From Pholiota molesta (lineage: Eukaryota > Basidiomycota > Agaricomycetes > Agaricales > Strophariaceae): DNA of 64,000 nucleotides. Location: NCBI GenBank assembly GCA_014925825.1, contig JACGCK010000132.1:1-64000 (forward strand), in the 5' to 3' direction. The notes below the pieces were generated by a model. It ran no database searches and had not been told where the DNA came from. It was given only the letters and a program-made list of their open reading frames with translations. This document shows positions 32,590-45,073 of the stretch, one piece after another (position 1 is the stretch's first letter; each line of letters starts with the position of its first letter). A program made the translations under genes and the position numbers.

Positions 32590-33470
32590 CATCGCCTGCT
32601 CTCGTCCTCTTTGCTTTTACTCGACTTCGGGACCTGCCGCCGTTGACGTTGTCTCCTATCATCCCACCTCGTCATCCCCGCCGACGCCCTCGTATCCTTA
32701 TATCCATCTTCCATCCTCTTCCGCATCCTCGCCTCATACATTTACCTACATGCAGCCGCATACGCGCATACCCTACAGATACACTCGCGTATGGACACGG
32801 ACTTGATTTCCCCCGCCGCAGCCCATGCCCACTGCCTGCCTTCCGCTCCTTTTATCGGTCTCTCGGTTTCTCCTCTTTCTATGTTCCTCTGTGGCTTATG
32901 TTTTGGATATGTTTTGGATCGGATTATCTTCTATGTGTTTTCCTCGATCGGTTTATGTTTCTTTCTCTATCGTTCTGTATCAGTATTGGTATTGGTATTG
33001 GTATCCCATTTCCTTTCTTCTTCGTATCGTATTCATTCCCCATCGCATCCCCACCCCCAGCTGTTCCCTTTTCCCGCACTCGGCTGACGCTGGGTATTTA
33101 TTTATCCACATATACAGATACTACTTGAACCACGGACTGCACACCCTATCTCGTACATACATACAACGCAAAGGGTACTATTTCAAACTCGATATTTTCA
33201 CGGACTGCGGGTAGGTACTGCGTTGTTACTTGTTACATATACATATGATATGGACATTACTAGCTCTTTCACTTTTGCCGCTCGATTTGTTTCCTTTTTG
33301 CTGGGATTGGGTTTAGCTCGCGCTTTTGAAGGGTAATCTAATTTGTTCATGGTTCCTGAGTCTTTTAGTTGACTTTGCGCGTTTCTTTTGTTTAGTTTAA
33401 AAACATAATCGACTTCTGTGCATATTTATTATAACTATGCACGGGTGATGATGGTATTGCGAATACGGGA
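32590..33470. repeat. 3' flank copied into the BTB array
   Basis: Sequence downstream of the Kre6-like gene is repeated at 37290-37840 and, shortened, at 44355-44760. Shared parts include CATCGCCTGCTCTCG, CCCTCGTATCC, a TATTGG microsatellite (about 32983), ACTTGAACCACGGACTGCAC, and ATATGGACATTACTA. The first copy probably includes the 3' UTR. No open frame is conserved among the copies. Confidence 0.8.
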
Positions 33471-33744
33471 ATAACATTTTTGCCCAAATCTATACTGCGT
33501 CATACTTTGAAATATAGACTGTATAGACTAATAGACATTTGGGCGTAGAATCGACGTTCGTGAACGCCCCGAGACCTTCTGTAACGGACGGACCTCCTCA
33601 GCTCTCTGGCACGCCATCGCGCGACGCGCTTCGCGTTGTCGTCTTGTACGACTACAGCTAAAGCGCTGTCTGCCGAGCACCAACGGTCTCCTCGCCACCG
33701 CCGGATTCTTTCCCCAATGTCACGCGCAGCGCGTCAGCGTGTTC

Positions 33745-34115
33745 GAGCACGCAATGTCCACAGCCAGTGCGTTCGCACGTGGACGCCTAAGCGCTCAGCT
33801 CCAAGTCGCCTTCGCGAAAGTGCGCGTCGCGGCAGTGGTGATAAGTGTCGTACGACTTGCGCTGTATCCCGCAGACGGTAGAAGCACTTGTGGGTTTTCG
33901 CATTCGCCAGTTGGCAATCCCTCATCAACTCCTCCCTGAGCGAATGCATCAGGCTGATGCCAAAGATAGAGGCTGAGCTTAAGCCTTACCGCCGTAAAAT
34001 CGGACATGGCAGCGAGAGCACTGGAGGATGGTGGCCTCCTCAGATTGAGACTCGTCGCGTACGGCGCAGGAGAGGGTGTGTATTTTTTTACGTGGTCTTC
34101 GGAGGAAGAGCCAGA
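33745..34115 (-). pseudogene. MYND zinc-finger remnant, copy 3
   Basis: Reverse-strand reading from about 34100 gives the same finger as the other two copies but with ligands lost. The start codon is ATA, the second Cys is Arg (AVRDESQ), and the FYC Cys is Gly. After the intron only DCQLAN and a KTHKCF-like piece remain, followed by frameshifts. The upstream run of A residues is still shared. It is the most decayed of three copies. Between 33480 and 33745 I see nothing coding. Confidence 0.8.
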
Positions 34116-34158
34116 CAATTTAACAGAAGCTCAATAAAGGATATCTCTATCAAGCACA

Positions 34159-35172
34159 TTATTCGTACGAAATATCATACGTCGCAGAGCTAAACTTTGG
34201 AATATTGTCCTGCTTCGCCAGCATATCGCGGCTCCAGCCTTGTTGATACTCCGGCGTTTCCAGCTTCTTGCATCTACAGCCACGCCCATTATCACACACC
34301 AGCGCAGAACTGGGAGGTAACATAAAGAATGATGAGGGATTTCGGTTGATCTGTTGAAGATATCGGCTGTAAATGCTGCTAGAAACAATGCAATTGCCCA
34401 GGAATTGGTTTTCAAAACATACAGCGGCTTCATCGCAGGCTTCGCGCCATTTATTGTAGTATTTCAACTTGGACTAGTAAATAACCGCAAACATCAAAGA
34501 AAAGAGAAACGCACATATCTGGCTAACACTCCCGGAGCTGTAAGCTTCGAGGCGACCATGTCGAGTGACTGCCCTACGGCTGGTTTGGCAGCTTCATCAG
34601 CTAGACTGGTGTAGCCATGTTTAGTGCAGTGGTTTAGAACTTCGAGTGAGTACGATAATATTAATAGCCTTCGGTAGCGCATGGTCAGTATTTTCAAGAG
34701 AAGTTAGAATGGTATAAAAAAGCGTACTGCATGCGCGTAAAGCAAATGTTCATAGCGCCATAGACAATGTATTTCTCCGCAGCTTCCGCAACTGCAAAGA
34801 AGAGCCTCGGTTCCATATCGAGGACAGATGGCTTTCTGTAGTTCCGAGATTCGGAAGGAGGTTCAACAAACTGGAAAAGGACTTCGAGCGTTTCGGAAGG
34901 TTCAGATAGTGGAACAGATTCTGATCCGATGATCAACTCCTTTGAATCGGGGATCGCCAACCCAGCACTGCTATAGTTGATGTGCGTCTGGTGCACCCTG
35001 AACAAAACATGGTCCGACGAAATGAAAGTGATATTGGCATTTGGATCGCAGACTAGATAACGATAAACTTCGCGTAATGACAGGGATCGCATGCAAAAGG
35101 CGAAAGTATCATACATAACTTTGACACCCTAGGCTTGGGCTCAGGGGTAAGATCTTCGGACGAATTATCCAT
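34159..35172 (-). CDS. BTB/POZ domain protein, array copy 1
   Basis: Exons 35115-35172, 34728-35052, 34515-34668 and 34159-34467 join in phase to 281 residues. Residues about 21-120 form a BTB domain: FCDPNANITFISSDHVLFRVH, with the D-x-x-F motif, through SEPSETLEVLFQFVEPP to the closing AEAAEKYIVYGAMNIC. A helical C-terminal part (HCTKHGYTSLADEAA, then a Trp/Tyr-rich exon) follows, with a Cys-rich tail (CDNGRGCRC). BTB proteins dimerise and often link substrates to CUL3 ubiquitin ligases. Exon 3 uses an acceptor in CCGAAG at an unusual place because the AG closer to the conserved exon start is lost. This copy is the most diverged and its last residues differ from those of the other three. 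The four copies share intron positions. Confidence 0.87.
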
Positions 35173-35715
35173 TATGTTGCGGAGAAGGTGGGGATTCAAG
35201 TCAAGAGATTATCGGCGTCGATCACCTCACAATCTACGAAGACGAAACACACGTGTCTGGTCTTCACACGCAAGAAGAAATGTGACTTGTCATTTAAATA
35301 GGTTTCATGATCTGTTAATGAAGCACATTTCTGTCTGTGCGGCAACTACGCGCCAGGGTTGGGAAATCATGCCATAGAACTTTAGAAGGCCGTGCGACGG
35401 CTCGTAGACGGCTGTACGAAGGAGAGATTCCTGCATGAAGGAGAGGTTGGCTCATGCTCTTGGTCGGAGAGTAAGTAATGCTTCATGAAAACGAAGCAGC
35501 GGCTTGGAAGTCCTTGCATCTCGTCAGGCATACGCATCTGAGTAGGCGGCGGGACCTAGACTCACGGGCGCTCAACCGCTCGACGGGCGCTAGTCACGAA
35601 TTGAACTTTTGGGCGGAGTATGAATCAGATCAAACTGCGCACGGTTGAGCGTTCGAACTTCGAAATAGCCGTCGTCATCGCCACTTCCTCCTTATTTCCA
35701 CTGCCCACGCCAGGA

Positions 35716-35933
35716 ATGTCACATAAAATGGAGAATACAAGAGCACAAGCAGTCAGGCCTCAGGGGCGGAGTTAATTCTCAGGGCAAGTCTAAGTAATCC
35801 AGCACTATTCAATGAGCTCTCTACATCTCCCTATCTACAGCCTTCATGCCGCGTCGACAGTGAAAGCGAGCACTCCAGGAGCAGATGAGCACGGGCTCAT
35901 CCCATATTTCGCGCTGCCTCCATTCTGGTAGCT
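35716..35933 (+). pseudogene. Broken copy of the small gene at 39815-40033
   Basis: The sequence opens as MSHKMENTRAQAVRP, parallel to unit 2, but a one-base change of frame gives a stop (TAA, about 35773). The donor is GCAAGT in place of GTAAGT. The second exon is recognisable up to CTGCCTCCATTCTGGTAG. Confidence 0.65.
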
Positions 35934-36099
35934 TTGAGCAGCAACGAGGCCACGGTGGCATCTGGTTTAAGCTCAGTCGTGCAATTCGCAACATTTACCT
36001 CACAACCACTTCGTCCCCTGACGCCTTTCTGGCCTCGTGGATCACGGACGAGGGAGCGCGGATGCATCTCACTACTCTGGCGAACCCGTAACGTCGGAA

Positions 36100-37290
36100 T
36101 CGAGCGAAAACGCTAGAGTGGATGTAGGAAATTATGCAGAGGCAGGTGCGAATGTAACCGCCGAGTAAGTCACCCACCACTCTCCAGCACGCCTCATGCC
36201 TCATGCTCACCAGTTCCCCACCTCTGCAGCCCTCGTGGCGACATCAACGGCAGTGACGATGGCTGCGCTCATTCGTACGTCGTGGCCATGGGCTACTTCC
36301 ACCCGGCTTGAGCACACCCGCCAGCGAGCATGAACAAGCTCTGCGCTGATTCGTACATGTACACTGCCTCCTATCTCCACTGCCTCCAGCGGCTCCGCTT
36401 ATTGGATCCCCCACTTCTACAGCCCTCATCGCGACAACAACGACATGGAGATGGCCGCGCCAGTCTCGTTCGTATATCCTGTGCTACCTCTGTTCGGCTC
36501 CCAACACACGCTAGCGAGCATGAACAAGCTCCGCGCTCGTGCACGCATGTTGTACCTCCCATCTCCACTGCCTCCGGCCATCCGGAGACTCCCAAGTTGA
36601 ATATTTTTCTCAGTACCAGCATCCTCCATGCCAGCGACGAATGAATCTCGCAATCATTCGAGTTCGCTCAGCCCCCAATCGCGCCGCGTGCAGGATACGC
36701 CCCACCCATCGACCTCCCATCGGCTTCCTTTACATCCACGTCGACGAGGAGCGTGTCGCATGCTCGTTCCTACCCAGGTCGACCAGATGGACATCTCGCG
36801 CAGCACTGACACCTTCAGATTCACCGTCGAATTCAAACAAGCTCCTTCCTCATTTCGTTTGTCCACGCCGCCCAATGCAATCGACCACGCGTACCTCCAG
36901 GTTCCAGCGCATACGCGCTTACTCGTTGGCATCAATCCTATTCAGCTGGCGCCGTTTATGTCCTACACTCAACCTCTTCCCCAATCACCGTTTACGAAAA
37001 CCAGGCATATCGTGCCGGCCCGGGCGCCGTCGGATCCGCTCAGCTCTCCAGCTCGCCGTCCCTCGACTTGCCAGCTCCTTCGTGTCGGTGTCGACTACTA
37101 CTAAAGCGCCGTCGAAAAATCACGGACCAGTTCCGAGCCTAGATACTGCGGCCATCAGGCCCCGCCACATTGAGTTCTGCGTCCATGGGCAGGCATGTGG
37201 CGATGTTCGATAGCACGAGAGCTAGAAGAGTTAGTTTGCAAGCCAGCGGTAGTCGGAGTCGAAGTGGTAGAGTGCGTATGTGGTATCTTC
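36100..37290. repeat. Degenerate block of array unit 1
   Basis: This matches 40090-41100, 42720-43440, 43440-44350 and 46260-47050. Shared words include CCAGCATCCTCCATGCCAGC, GACGAGGAGCG and CTCAGCTCTCCAGCTCGC. Many frames are partly open but they differ among copies, so coding is unlikely. The original nature is not evident. Confidence 0.7.
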
Positions 37291-38200
37291 TGAGTTCTAT
37301 GTGTTTTCCTCGATCGGTTTATGTTTCTTCTCTATCGTTCTGTATTGGTATTGGTATTGGTATTGCATTTGCTTCTTCTTCCTATTCATTCCCCATCGCA
37401 TTCCCACCCCCAGCTGTTCCCTTTTTTTCCGCACTCGAACCGCGCTGGGTATTTATATACATATACAGATACTACTTGAACCACGGACTGCACACCCTAT
37501 CTCCGACATACATACATACGACGCAAGGGTACTATTTTAAACTCGATATTTTCACGGACGACTGCACGCGGCGGCTGCTCGTTGTTATTACTTGTTACAG
37601 ATACATATGACATGGACATTACTATCTCTTTCGCTTTCGCTGCTCGATTTGTTTCCTTTTTTCTGGGATTTAGGTTTAGCTTGCGCTTTGGATGGGTAAT
37701 TTAATTTGTTCCTGATTCTCAAGTCTTTTAGTTGACTTCGCGCGTTTCTTTTGTGTAGTTTGAGAAAGAAAGTAATCAACTGATGTGCAATTTTGTCATG
37801 ATTATATATGATTGGTTCGATGAGTTGAGTGACGGTGTTATTGCGCGTTTCGTTTCCCTACGCACTAAGTATTTCATCGTTCTCGCTGTGCGCAGTAATC
37901 TTTGCCTTACCTACCGCTGCCGCCGCGCTGCTGCTCATAGATAGCAACTGCGACCATCCCTGGCTACATCGCTCAGCCGCCATTCGAATTCGAATCTCCC
38001 TTAACATTTTAGCGCGCCACTCATAAGCGCGTCCAAGCCAACTTGTACTCTATATCGCGAGGTCATTATCATTTGCTTATGGACGTGCCACCTTTCCAAG
38101 ATTTGTGTGCGTTAATGGTCAGGACTCCAGACTCAGTGTTGATTATAAGCAGACGCCAAAATAAGAACCTGTAGATAAAGCACAATGTTTGTACGAAATA

Positions 38201-39258
38201 TTATACAGTTACAGCGCTGAACTTCGGAATCTTGTCTCGTTTTGTGACGACTTCAAGTTTCCAGGCACGTTGATTAGATGAATGTCGCAATGTGAGGCAT
38301 ATACAGGGATTTTGGGGCATCTGAAGACTATTACATGGCGGAATAATGCCGGGAGGCACAGAGGGTATATCACGAAAGGTAGCTGGGTTTCGGCTAATTT
38401 GACGGAGATAAAGTCCATAAATGTAGGCCGAGGCAGGGCACTTGTACGGTGATTTGTTTTCCATCCATAAGGCGGCTTCATCGCTCACATTGCGCCAATT
38501 ATTGTAGTATGTCAACTTGAGACAGTAACGATGAATTAACCCAGCCACAAGCACGAAATAACGGAGAAACGCACATATCTGGGTAGTACTCCTGGTGCTA
38601 TAAGCTTCGAGGCGACCATGTCGAGTGATTGCGTTAATGCTTCTTTCGCAGCTTCATCAGCTAAGCTGATGTAGCCGTGTTTAGCACAATGGTTTAGAAT
38701 TTCGAGTGAGTTCTGAGACAGTAGTTGCCTTCAAAATTCGGTAGCGCATGATTAGCATGATTAATAGAGATGAAGCTGAGATGGTGAAAGCAAGCGTACT
38801 GCATGCGTGTTAAGCAAATGTTCATAGCGCTATAAACGATGTATTTCTCGGCGGCTTCTGCAACTGCAAAGAAGAGGCTCAGTTCCATATTAATGACCGA
38901 TGGTTGTCGATAGCTTCGAGATTTGGAAGGAGGCTCGACAAACTGGAAGAGTATTTCGAGTGTTCTGGAAGGTTCAGAGAGTTGAACAGCGTCTGAACCA
39001 ACGATAATGTTCTCGGGGATTGAGAATCCCGCACTGTTTGAGTCGATGTGCTTCTTGTGTATCTTAAACAAGACATGGTCGGACGAAACGAAAGTGAGAT
39101 TGGCAGTTGGATCGCAGACTAGATAACGATAATGAACGTCGGGCAGTGACAAGTGTTGCCTGCGCAAGCAGAAAGGTAGAAGTATACATACATAACTCTG
39201 ACACTGACACGGCTTGCATTGGATCAGCAGTAAGATCTTCGGACGAACCATCCATCAT
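38201..39258 (-). CDS. BTB/POZ domain protein, array copy 2
   Basis: The start is a double ATG at 39258. Exon 1 is short (MMDGSSEDLTADPMQ and on) and ends before GTATGTAT. Exon 2 carries the BTB domain (DPTANLTFVSSDHVLFKIH to AAEKYIVYSAMNIC). Exon 3 begins at a TTTGAAG acceptor and holds ILNHCAKHGYISLADEAA. Exon 4 holds LTYYNNWRNVSDEA and a Cys-containing end, stopping with KIPKFSAVTV. Splice sites match those of the sister copies and no stop interrupts the joined frame, which is near 290 residues. It differs from copy 1 at many positions but keeps the BTB core. It is presumably an adaptor for cullin-type ligases or a scaffold. Confidence 0.87.
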
Positions 39259-39814
39259 GTTGGGGACAAGGTGGGGATTCAAGTCAAGAGGCTATCGACG
39301 TCGCTCACAGCCTCATAGCCTATGAAAAGGAAACGCACGTGTCTCTTCTTCACACGCAGCAAGAAATGTGACTTGTCATTTAAATAGATTTGATTATCTG
39401 TTGTTAATAACGCACAGTTCTATCTGCGTTGTAAGTACGCGCCAGGGTTGGGCAAATCGTGCCACTGAAGGCCGCGATGGCTTGGAGACGGCTGTGCGAA
39501 GGAGAGATTCCTGCATGAGCGAGATGTTCAATTACGCTCTTGGTCGAGAGTAGTGGCTCATGAAAACGAGGCAGCGGCTTGTAAATCCCTGCGTCTCGTC
39601 AGGTGTACGCATTTGAGTAGGTGGCGGGGCCTGGGCTCACGGGTGCCCAAGCGCTCAAGCGCTCAACGGGCGCTAGTCACCAGATTGAACTTTTGGGCGG
39701 AGTATGAATTAGATCAAACTGCGCACAGTTGAGCATTCAAAATGGCGTACTTACCTTGTACTTACCTTCGTCGTCGTCGCCACTACCGCCTTACTTCCAC
39801 TACCCACGCCAGGA

Positions 39815-40033
39815 ATGTCTGATAAAATGGAGGATACAAGAGCACAAAGAGTCAGGCCTGTCAGGGCGGAGTCAATTCTCAGGGTAAGTCGAAGTAATCC
39901 ATCTATATTCAACGAGCTCGCTACATCTCCCTATCTACAGCCTTCCGACACCGCGTCGACAGTAAAAGCGGACACTCTAGGAGCAGATGAGCACCTCCCA
40001 TCCTCATATTCTGCGCTGCCTCCATTCTGGTAG
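39815..40033 (+). CDS. Small two-exon protein of 53 residues
   Basis: Exon 1 is 39815-39883 and exon 2 is 39941-40033. The 57-base intron is GTAAGT...CTACAG in phase 0. The protein starts MSDKMEDTRAQRVRPVR and ends in DEHLPSSYSALPPFW. It is polar and probably unstructured, with no signal peptide or membrane helix. The LPxSYSxLPP ending resembles tails of other fungal proteins with PPxY-like motifs, but I cannot name a family. It is intact in unit 2, broken in unit 1 and absent from units 3 and 4. It could be the first exons of a longer lost gene. Confidence 0.4.
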   Translation: MSDKMEDTRAQRVRPVRAESILRVSRSNPSIFNELATSPYLQPSDTASTVKADTLGADEHLPSSYSALPPFW

Positions 40034-40089
40034 CTTTGAGCAGCAACGAGGCCACGCTAGCGTCTGGTTTGAGCTCAGTCGTGCAACTA

Positions 40090-41320
40090 ACTGGCAATGG
40101 TCACATCCACTCCACAACCACTTCGTCCCCCTGACGCCTTTCCAGTCTCGCAGGGCACGATCGAGGGAGCCCATATGTATTTTACACTCTGGCTAACCTG
40201 TAACGTCGAAACCGAGGGAGGACGGAGGAGGGCGGAAGTAGGAAAGGGTGCTGAGGCTGGCGCGAATGTTACCGCCGAGTAAGTCATCCAGCACTTTTCA
40301 ATATGCATTATGCTCACCATATCCCCCACCTCTGAAGCCCTCATTGCGACATCAACTACAGCGATGATGGCGGCGCCAGGCTCATTCGTACATCCTGTGC
40401 TACCTTTGTTCGGCTCCAACACACGCTAGCGAGCGTGAACAAGCTCCGCGCTCGTGCACGCATGTTGTACCTCCCGTCTCCACTGCCTCCAGCGATCCGG
40501 AGACTCCCAAGTTGAATACTTTTTCCAGTACCAGCATCCTCCATGCCAGCGACGGATGAATTTCGCACTCGTTCGAGTTCGCTCAGCCTCCAATCGCGCC
40601 GCGTGCAGGATTCGCCCCACCCATCGACCTCCCATCGGCTTCCTTTACATCCACATCTCCGAGGAGCGTGCCGCATGCTCGTTCCTTATACCCAGGCCGA
40701 CCAGATGGACATCTCGCGCAGCACTGACACCTTCAGATTCACCCTCGAATTCGAACGAGCTCCTTCCTCGTTTCGTTTGTTCATGCCACACAATTCAATC
40801 AACCACGCGCACCTCCAGCTTCCAGCGCGTATGCGCTTACTCGTTGGCATCAACCCTCTTCAGCTGCCGCCGTTTATGTCCTACACCCAACCTCTTCCCC
40901 AATTACCGTTGACGAAAACCATGCATATCGCGCCCGCGCATGCGCCGTCCGACCCACTCAGCTCTCCAGCTCGCTGTCCTTCTACTCACCACGCCTTCGC
41001 GTCGGTGTTGACTACAGCTAAAGCGCTGTTGAAGAGGAACAAGCGTGTTCCGAGCCCAGGGGCATCGATATTCGATAGCACGTGAGCTAGAGGAGGCAGA
41101 TTGAGCGCCATCGGTAGTCGGAGTCGAAGTGGCAGGATGTGGGGGTGGAGGCGTAGATGAGGCGTACGGCGAGCGCGGGCAGTGCGCGGAGGTGGCGGAG
41201 ACTCGATATGCTGCGAAAGTAGCCCGTTTTGGAGGGTGTGCGGAGTGCGGACGAAGATGAGGGCATGATGAATGGTGGGAATGGAATAGCTACGAGGATT
41301 AGACGCCGGAAAGAGGGACC
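40090..41320. repeat. Degenerate block of array unit 2
   Basis: This is a copy of the block described at 36100-37290. Its last part (41085-41266, minus) has an open stretch starting MPSSSSALRTPSK that corresponds to the better open frame at 46928-47299 in unit 4. Confidence 0.7.
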
Positions 41321-41460
41321 AGAAGGTCAGCGGCCAGAACTTATCTTTCGTCCTACATAGCTTTCCGCTTCAAACTGCTATTCTGTTCATCACAAGAGTA
41401 TTATAAAACTCCGAAAGCCCAATTATATCTCAAGTCAAAGTGCGATATCTAAGTGTGGTA

Positions 41461-42515
41461 TTATATGGTTACAGCGCTAAACTTGGGAATCCGGTTCCTC
41501 AACCCATTCAAGCCGTCTATCCAGGTTTTCGATCCCAGCGACTTGCATGAACAGTCCCCGCGTCTAGTACTACACACCAGTACAGAGTCTGGAGGCATCG
41601 AAGGTATAGTGCTGAAGGTTGCCGGGTTTCGGTTGATCTGATTGAGATACAAGCCATAAATGTAGGCCGAGACGATGCAGCTATAGGGCGCTCTATTATC
41701 AAACCATCGAATACCAGTATTGCTCGCATCGCGCCAATAATTGTAGTATGCCAACTGGGATAGTGATAAATAACTCTCAGGACCGGAAGCAAGAAGTGAA
41801 GAGAAACGTACCCATCTCGGTAATACACCAGGTGCTGTGAGCTTTGACGCGACGATGTTGAGTGGTTGCGATAATGTTTCTTCCGCAGCTTGATCAGCGA
41901 GACTGGGGTAGCCGTGCTTAGCGCAATGATTCAGAATTTCGAGTGGGTTCTGAGATACTGATAGCCTATGCCAGCGAATGATGAGTATTCGTATAAATTT
42001 AAATTTTATGGGGAAGGAATTTAGCATAGTAGACGCGGGCTTACTGCATGCGTGTCAAGCAAATGTTCATAGCGCTATAAACAATGTATTTCTCTGCAGC
42101 TTCTGCAACTGCGAAGAAGAGGCTCGGTTCCATACCGATGACCGATGGCTGCCGGTAGTTTCGGGAATCAGAAGGAGGCTCGATAAACTGGAACAGTATT
42201 TCGAGCGTTTCAGAAGGTTCAGACAGCTGAACAGTGTCTGACCCGATAATCATGTTCTCGGCGATTGCCAAACCAGCACTGTTGGAATTGACGTGTTTCC
42301 CATGTATCTTGAACAAGACATGGTCCGACGAAACGAAAGTGAGATCGGCAGTCGGATCGCAGACTATGTAGAAAACCATAATAAACATCGGGGATTAACA
42401 ACTTTCAATGTCGCATGCATACGCAAAAAGGCGGAAGTGTATACATACATAACTCTGATGCTGACCGCCTTTCCATTGGATCAGCGGTCGTATCTTCGGA
42501 GGAACCATCCATCAT
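41461..42515 (-). CDS. BTB/POZ domain protein, array copy 3
   Basis: It starts at a double ATG (42513-42515), with four exons arranged as in the other copies. Exon 2 has DPTADLTFVSSDHVLFKIH and SEPSETLEILFQFIEPPSDS. Exon 3 starts after GGCATAG and reads LSVSQNPLEILNHCAKHGY. Exon 4 begins LAYYNYWRDASN and ends IPKFSAVTI. The joined frame is open. It is closer to copy 4 than to copies 1 and 2, which fits the shared deletion upstream of both. The C-terminal Cys cluster (CSTRRGDCSCK) is kept, so it may be functional. Confidence 0.87.
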
Positions 42516-42659
42516 GTTGGGTACAAGGCGGATGTTGGGTACAAGGCGGGGATTCAAGCTCAAGAGACTTGCAAGAGACTTCAAAAGTTCAAGTCAAGAA
42601 GTATCGGCGCCGTCGCCGAGTTGGCGATCACATAAGCAATGACACGTGCCTCATCTTCA

Positions 42660-44520
42660 CACGCAACAAGAAGTTTGACTTGTCGTCGACGGTCGCATCC
42701 ACTCCACAACTACTGCGTCCCCCAGTGGCCTTTCCGACTTTGTAGAGCGCGAACGAGGGAGAACAAATGTTTGCCAGCACTCTGATTGATCCGTAATGTC
42801 GAAACCGAGGGAGGGAGGAAGTAGGAATGGATGCAGAGGCAGACGCGAACGCAATCCCCAGTAAGCCTTCCACCAGTCTTCAGAACGCATTATGCTCACC
42901 AGATCCCACCTCTGCAGTCCTCTTTGCGACATAAACGACCGCGACGTTGGCAGCGCCAGGATCATTTGTACATCCTGTGCTATCTCTGTTCGGCTCTAAC
43001 ACACGCCAGCGAGCATGAACAGGTTTCTTCAACAAGCTCCGCGCGCATTCGTACATGCACTGCGTCTTCCTACACTGCCTCCAGCCACCCGGCGCCTCCC
43101 AACTTGAATTTTTGTCCCTGTGCCAGCGTCCTCCACACCAGCGACGAACGAATTTCGCACTCGTTCGAGTTCGCACAATCGCTCCAGAATTCGCCTCAGC
43201 CATCGACCTCTCTTTGATTTCCCTCACATCCACAGGGACGAGGAGCGCGCTGCATGCTCGTCCCTTTCCCCCAGCCCGGCCGATTGGATACCTCGCCCAG
43301 CATTGACGTTCACCCTCGAATTCGAACGAGCTCCTTCCTCAGTTCGTTTGTTCATGTCGCCCAATTCAATCGACCGCGCGCACATCCAGCCTCCAGCGCC
43401 TACGCGCTTGGTTCGTTAGCAAGCCCCTTAGCAAGCCCCTGACGCCTTTTCAGATTCGCAGGGCACAAACGAGGGAGCGCTAACCTGTAAGGTCGAAACC
43501 GAGCGAGGACGAAAGAGGGCGGAAGTAGGAAAGGATGCTGAGGCAGGCGCGAATGTAACCGCCGAGTAAGCCATCCAGAACACTTTCAATACGCATCATG
43601 CTCACCATATTTCCCACCTCTGAAGCCCTCATTGCGACATCAGCTTTAGCGACGATGGCGGTACCAGGCTCATTCGTACATCCTGTGTTACCTCTGTTCG
43701 GATACAACGCACGCCAGCGAGCATGGACAAGCTCCGCGCTCATTCGTACATGCAATATTCCTCCCATTACACCGCTTTAGTCACCCGGCGCCTCCCAGCT
43801 TGAATATCTATTTCGGTACCAGCATTTTTCGCACCAGCGACGAACGAATTTCCACTCGGTCCAGTTCGCAGGATTCGTCTCAACCATCGACCTCCTTTCG
43901 AACTTCCCTACATCCACAGCGCCAAGGAGCGTGCTGCATACCCGTTCCTTATCCCCGGATTGACCATCTGGACAACTCACGCAAGACTGACGCCTCCGGA
44001 ACCACGTCGAATGCGAACAAGTTTCTTCTTCATTCGTTCTTCACGTGCCATTTAATTCAACTATCCAGATTCCACATGCACTTGCAACCTCCAGCGCCTA
44101 CGCGCTTGTCCGTTGGCATCAAACTTCCTCCGCTGGCGCCGTCCATGTCCCAGACTCAACTCCTTCCCCAGCCACCTTCGTTGAGGCCAAACCATGCATT
44201 CGCGCCCGCGCAGGCACCATCCGACCCTTCAGCTCTCCACCTCGCCGTCCCTCGACTCGCCTGCGCCTTCGCGTTGGTGGCTACTATAACTGCGTCGGCG
44301 CCGTGGCGTCATCATCGGCAGTATCATCGCCCTGCATATGGCGTTGCCATCGTCCTCATTCATCGCCTGCTCTCGACGTCCACTTTGGCTTTGCTTACCT
44401 TCAGGGCATCTCGCCATTGCCATTCTCTCCTATTAGCCCGCCTCATCACCCTTGTTGATTCCCTCGTATCCTATTATCCATCACAAGCGTACATTTTAAA
44501 TCGAGATTTCATGATAGACT
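42660..44520. repeat. Degenerate block of unit 3, present twice
   Basis: The block occurs at about 42720-43440 and again at about 43440-44350. Both halves contain an ACCCGGCGCCTCCCA word followed by an ACCAGCGACGAACGAATTT word (43086 and 43790). A short direct repeat, TTAGCAAGCCCC, lies at the junction (about 43417-43440). The end merges into the copied Kre6-gene flank (44355-44760). Confidence 0.7.
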
Positions 44521-45073
44521 GCACTTAGTGGTAGATACTGGTCATTTGCTCGTTATATATGCATGGGCTATGGACATTACTATTTTTCTCAGTTTGCGCC
44601 CCTCGTTTTCTCTCTTTTTCTTTTCGGTTTGATGTTTAGTTCGCGCTTTTGTGCAGGTTTTGGCTTGACTAGATATGTTCCGTTCGATGGTGACGGCGGT
44701 ATTGCGAATAAGAAAATAACATCGGCTGGTCCTAGATCAAGCCGTCGTCGCGCTGCCCTAAGCACTACCACTACCACCACCGGCTACTAAGTACGACTCT
44801 AAACCGTTATCTGGGTTTCCCTTCACCTCTTGGAAAGCCTCTAAGATGCACCTCCGTGCCAGCTGTATGTCGCGTTATTATCATCTGTCTAGACTACGGA
44901 CGTGACACCCGATAGGCGGCGCCTGTTCAGACTTGGACATATCTAATGCAGAGCTAGGCGTAGGTCAACAGCCAGATCTTATCTTTCGTCCTAGATTTTC
45001 CCTTACTGTTCCATTTATCACAAGAATATTTAAAAATCAGGAAGCAATTTAAAACTGACATATAAATGGGATA

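Noticed and set aside
36539..37213. 224-codon plus-strand frame in array unit 1
   Set aside because: The corresponding frame is broken or different in units 2-4 and the content is low-complexity; more likely non-coding.
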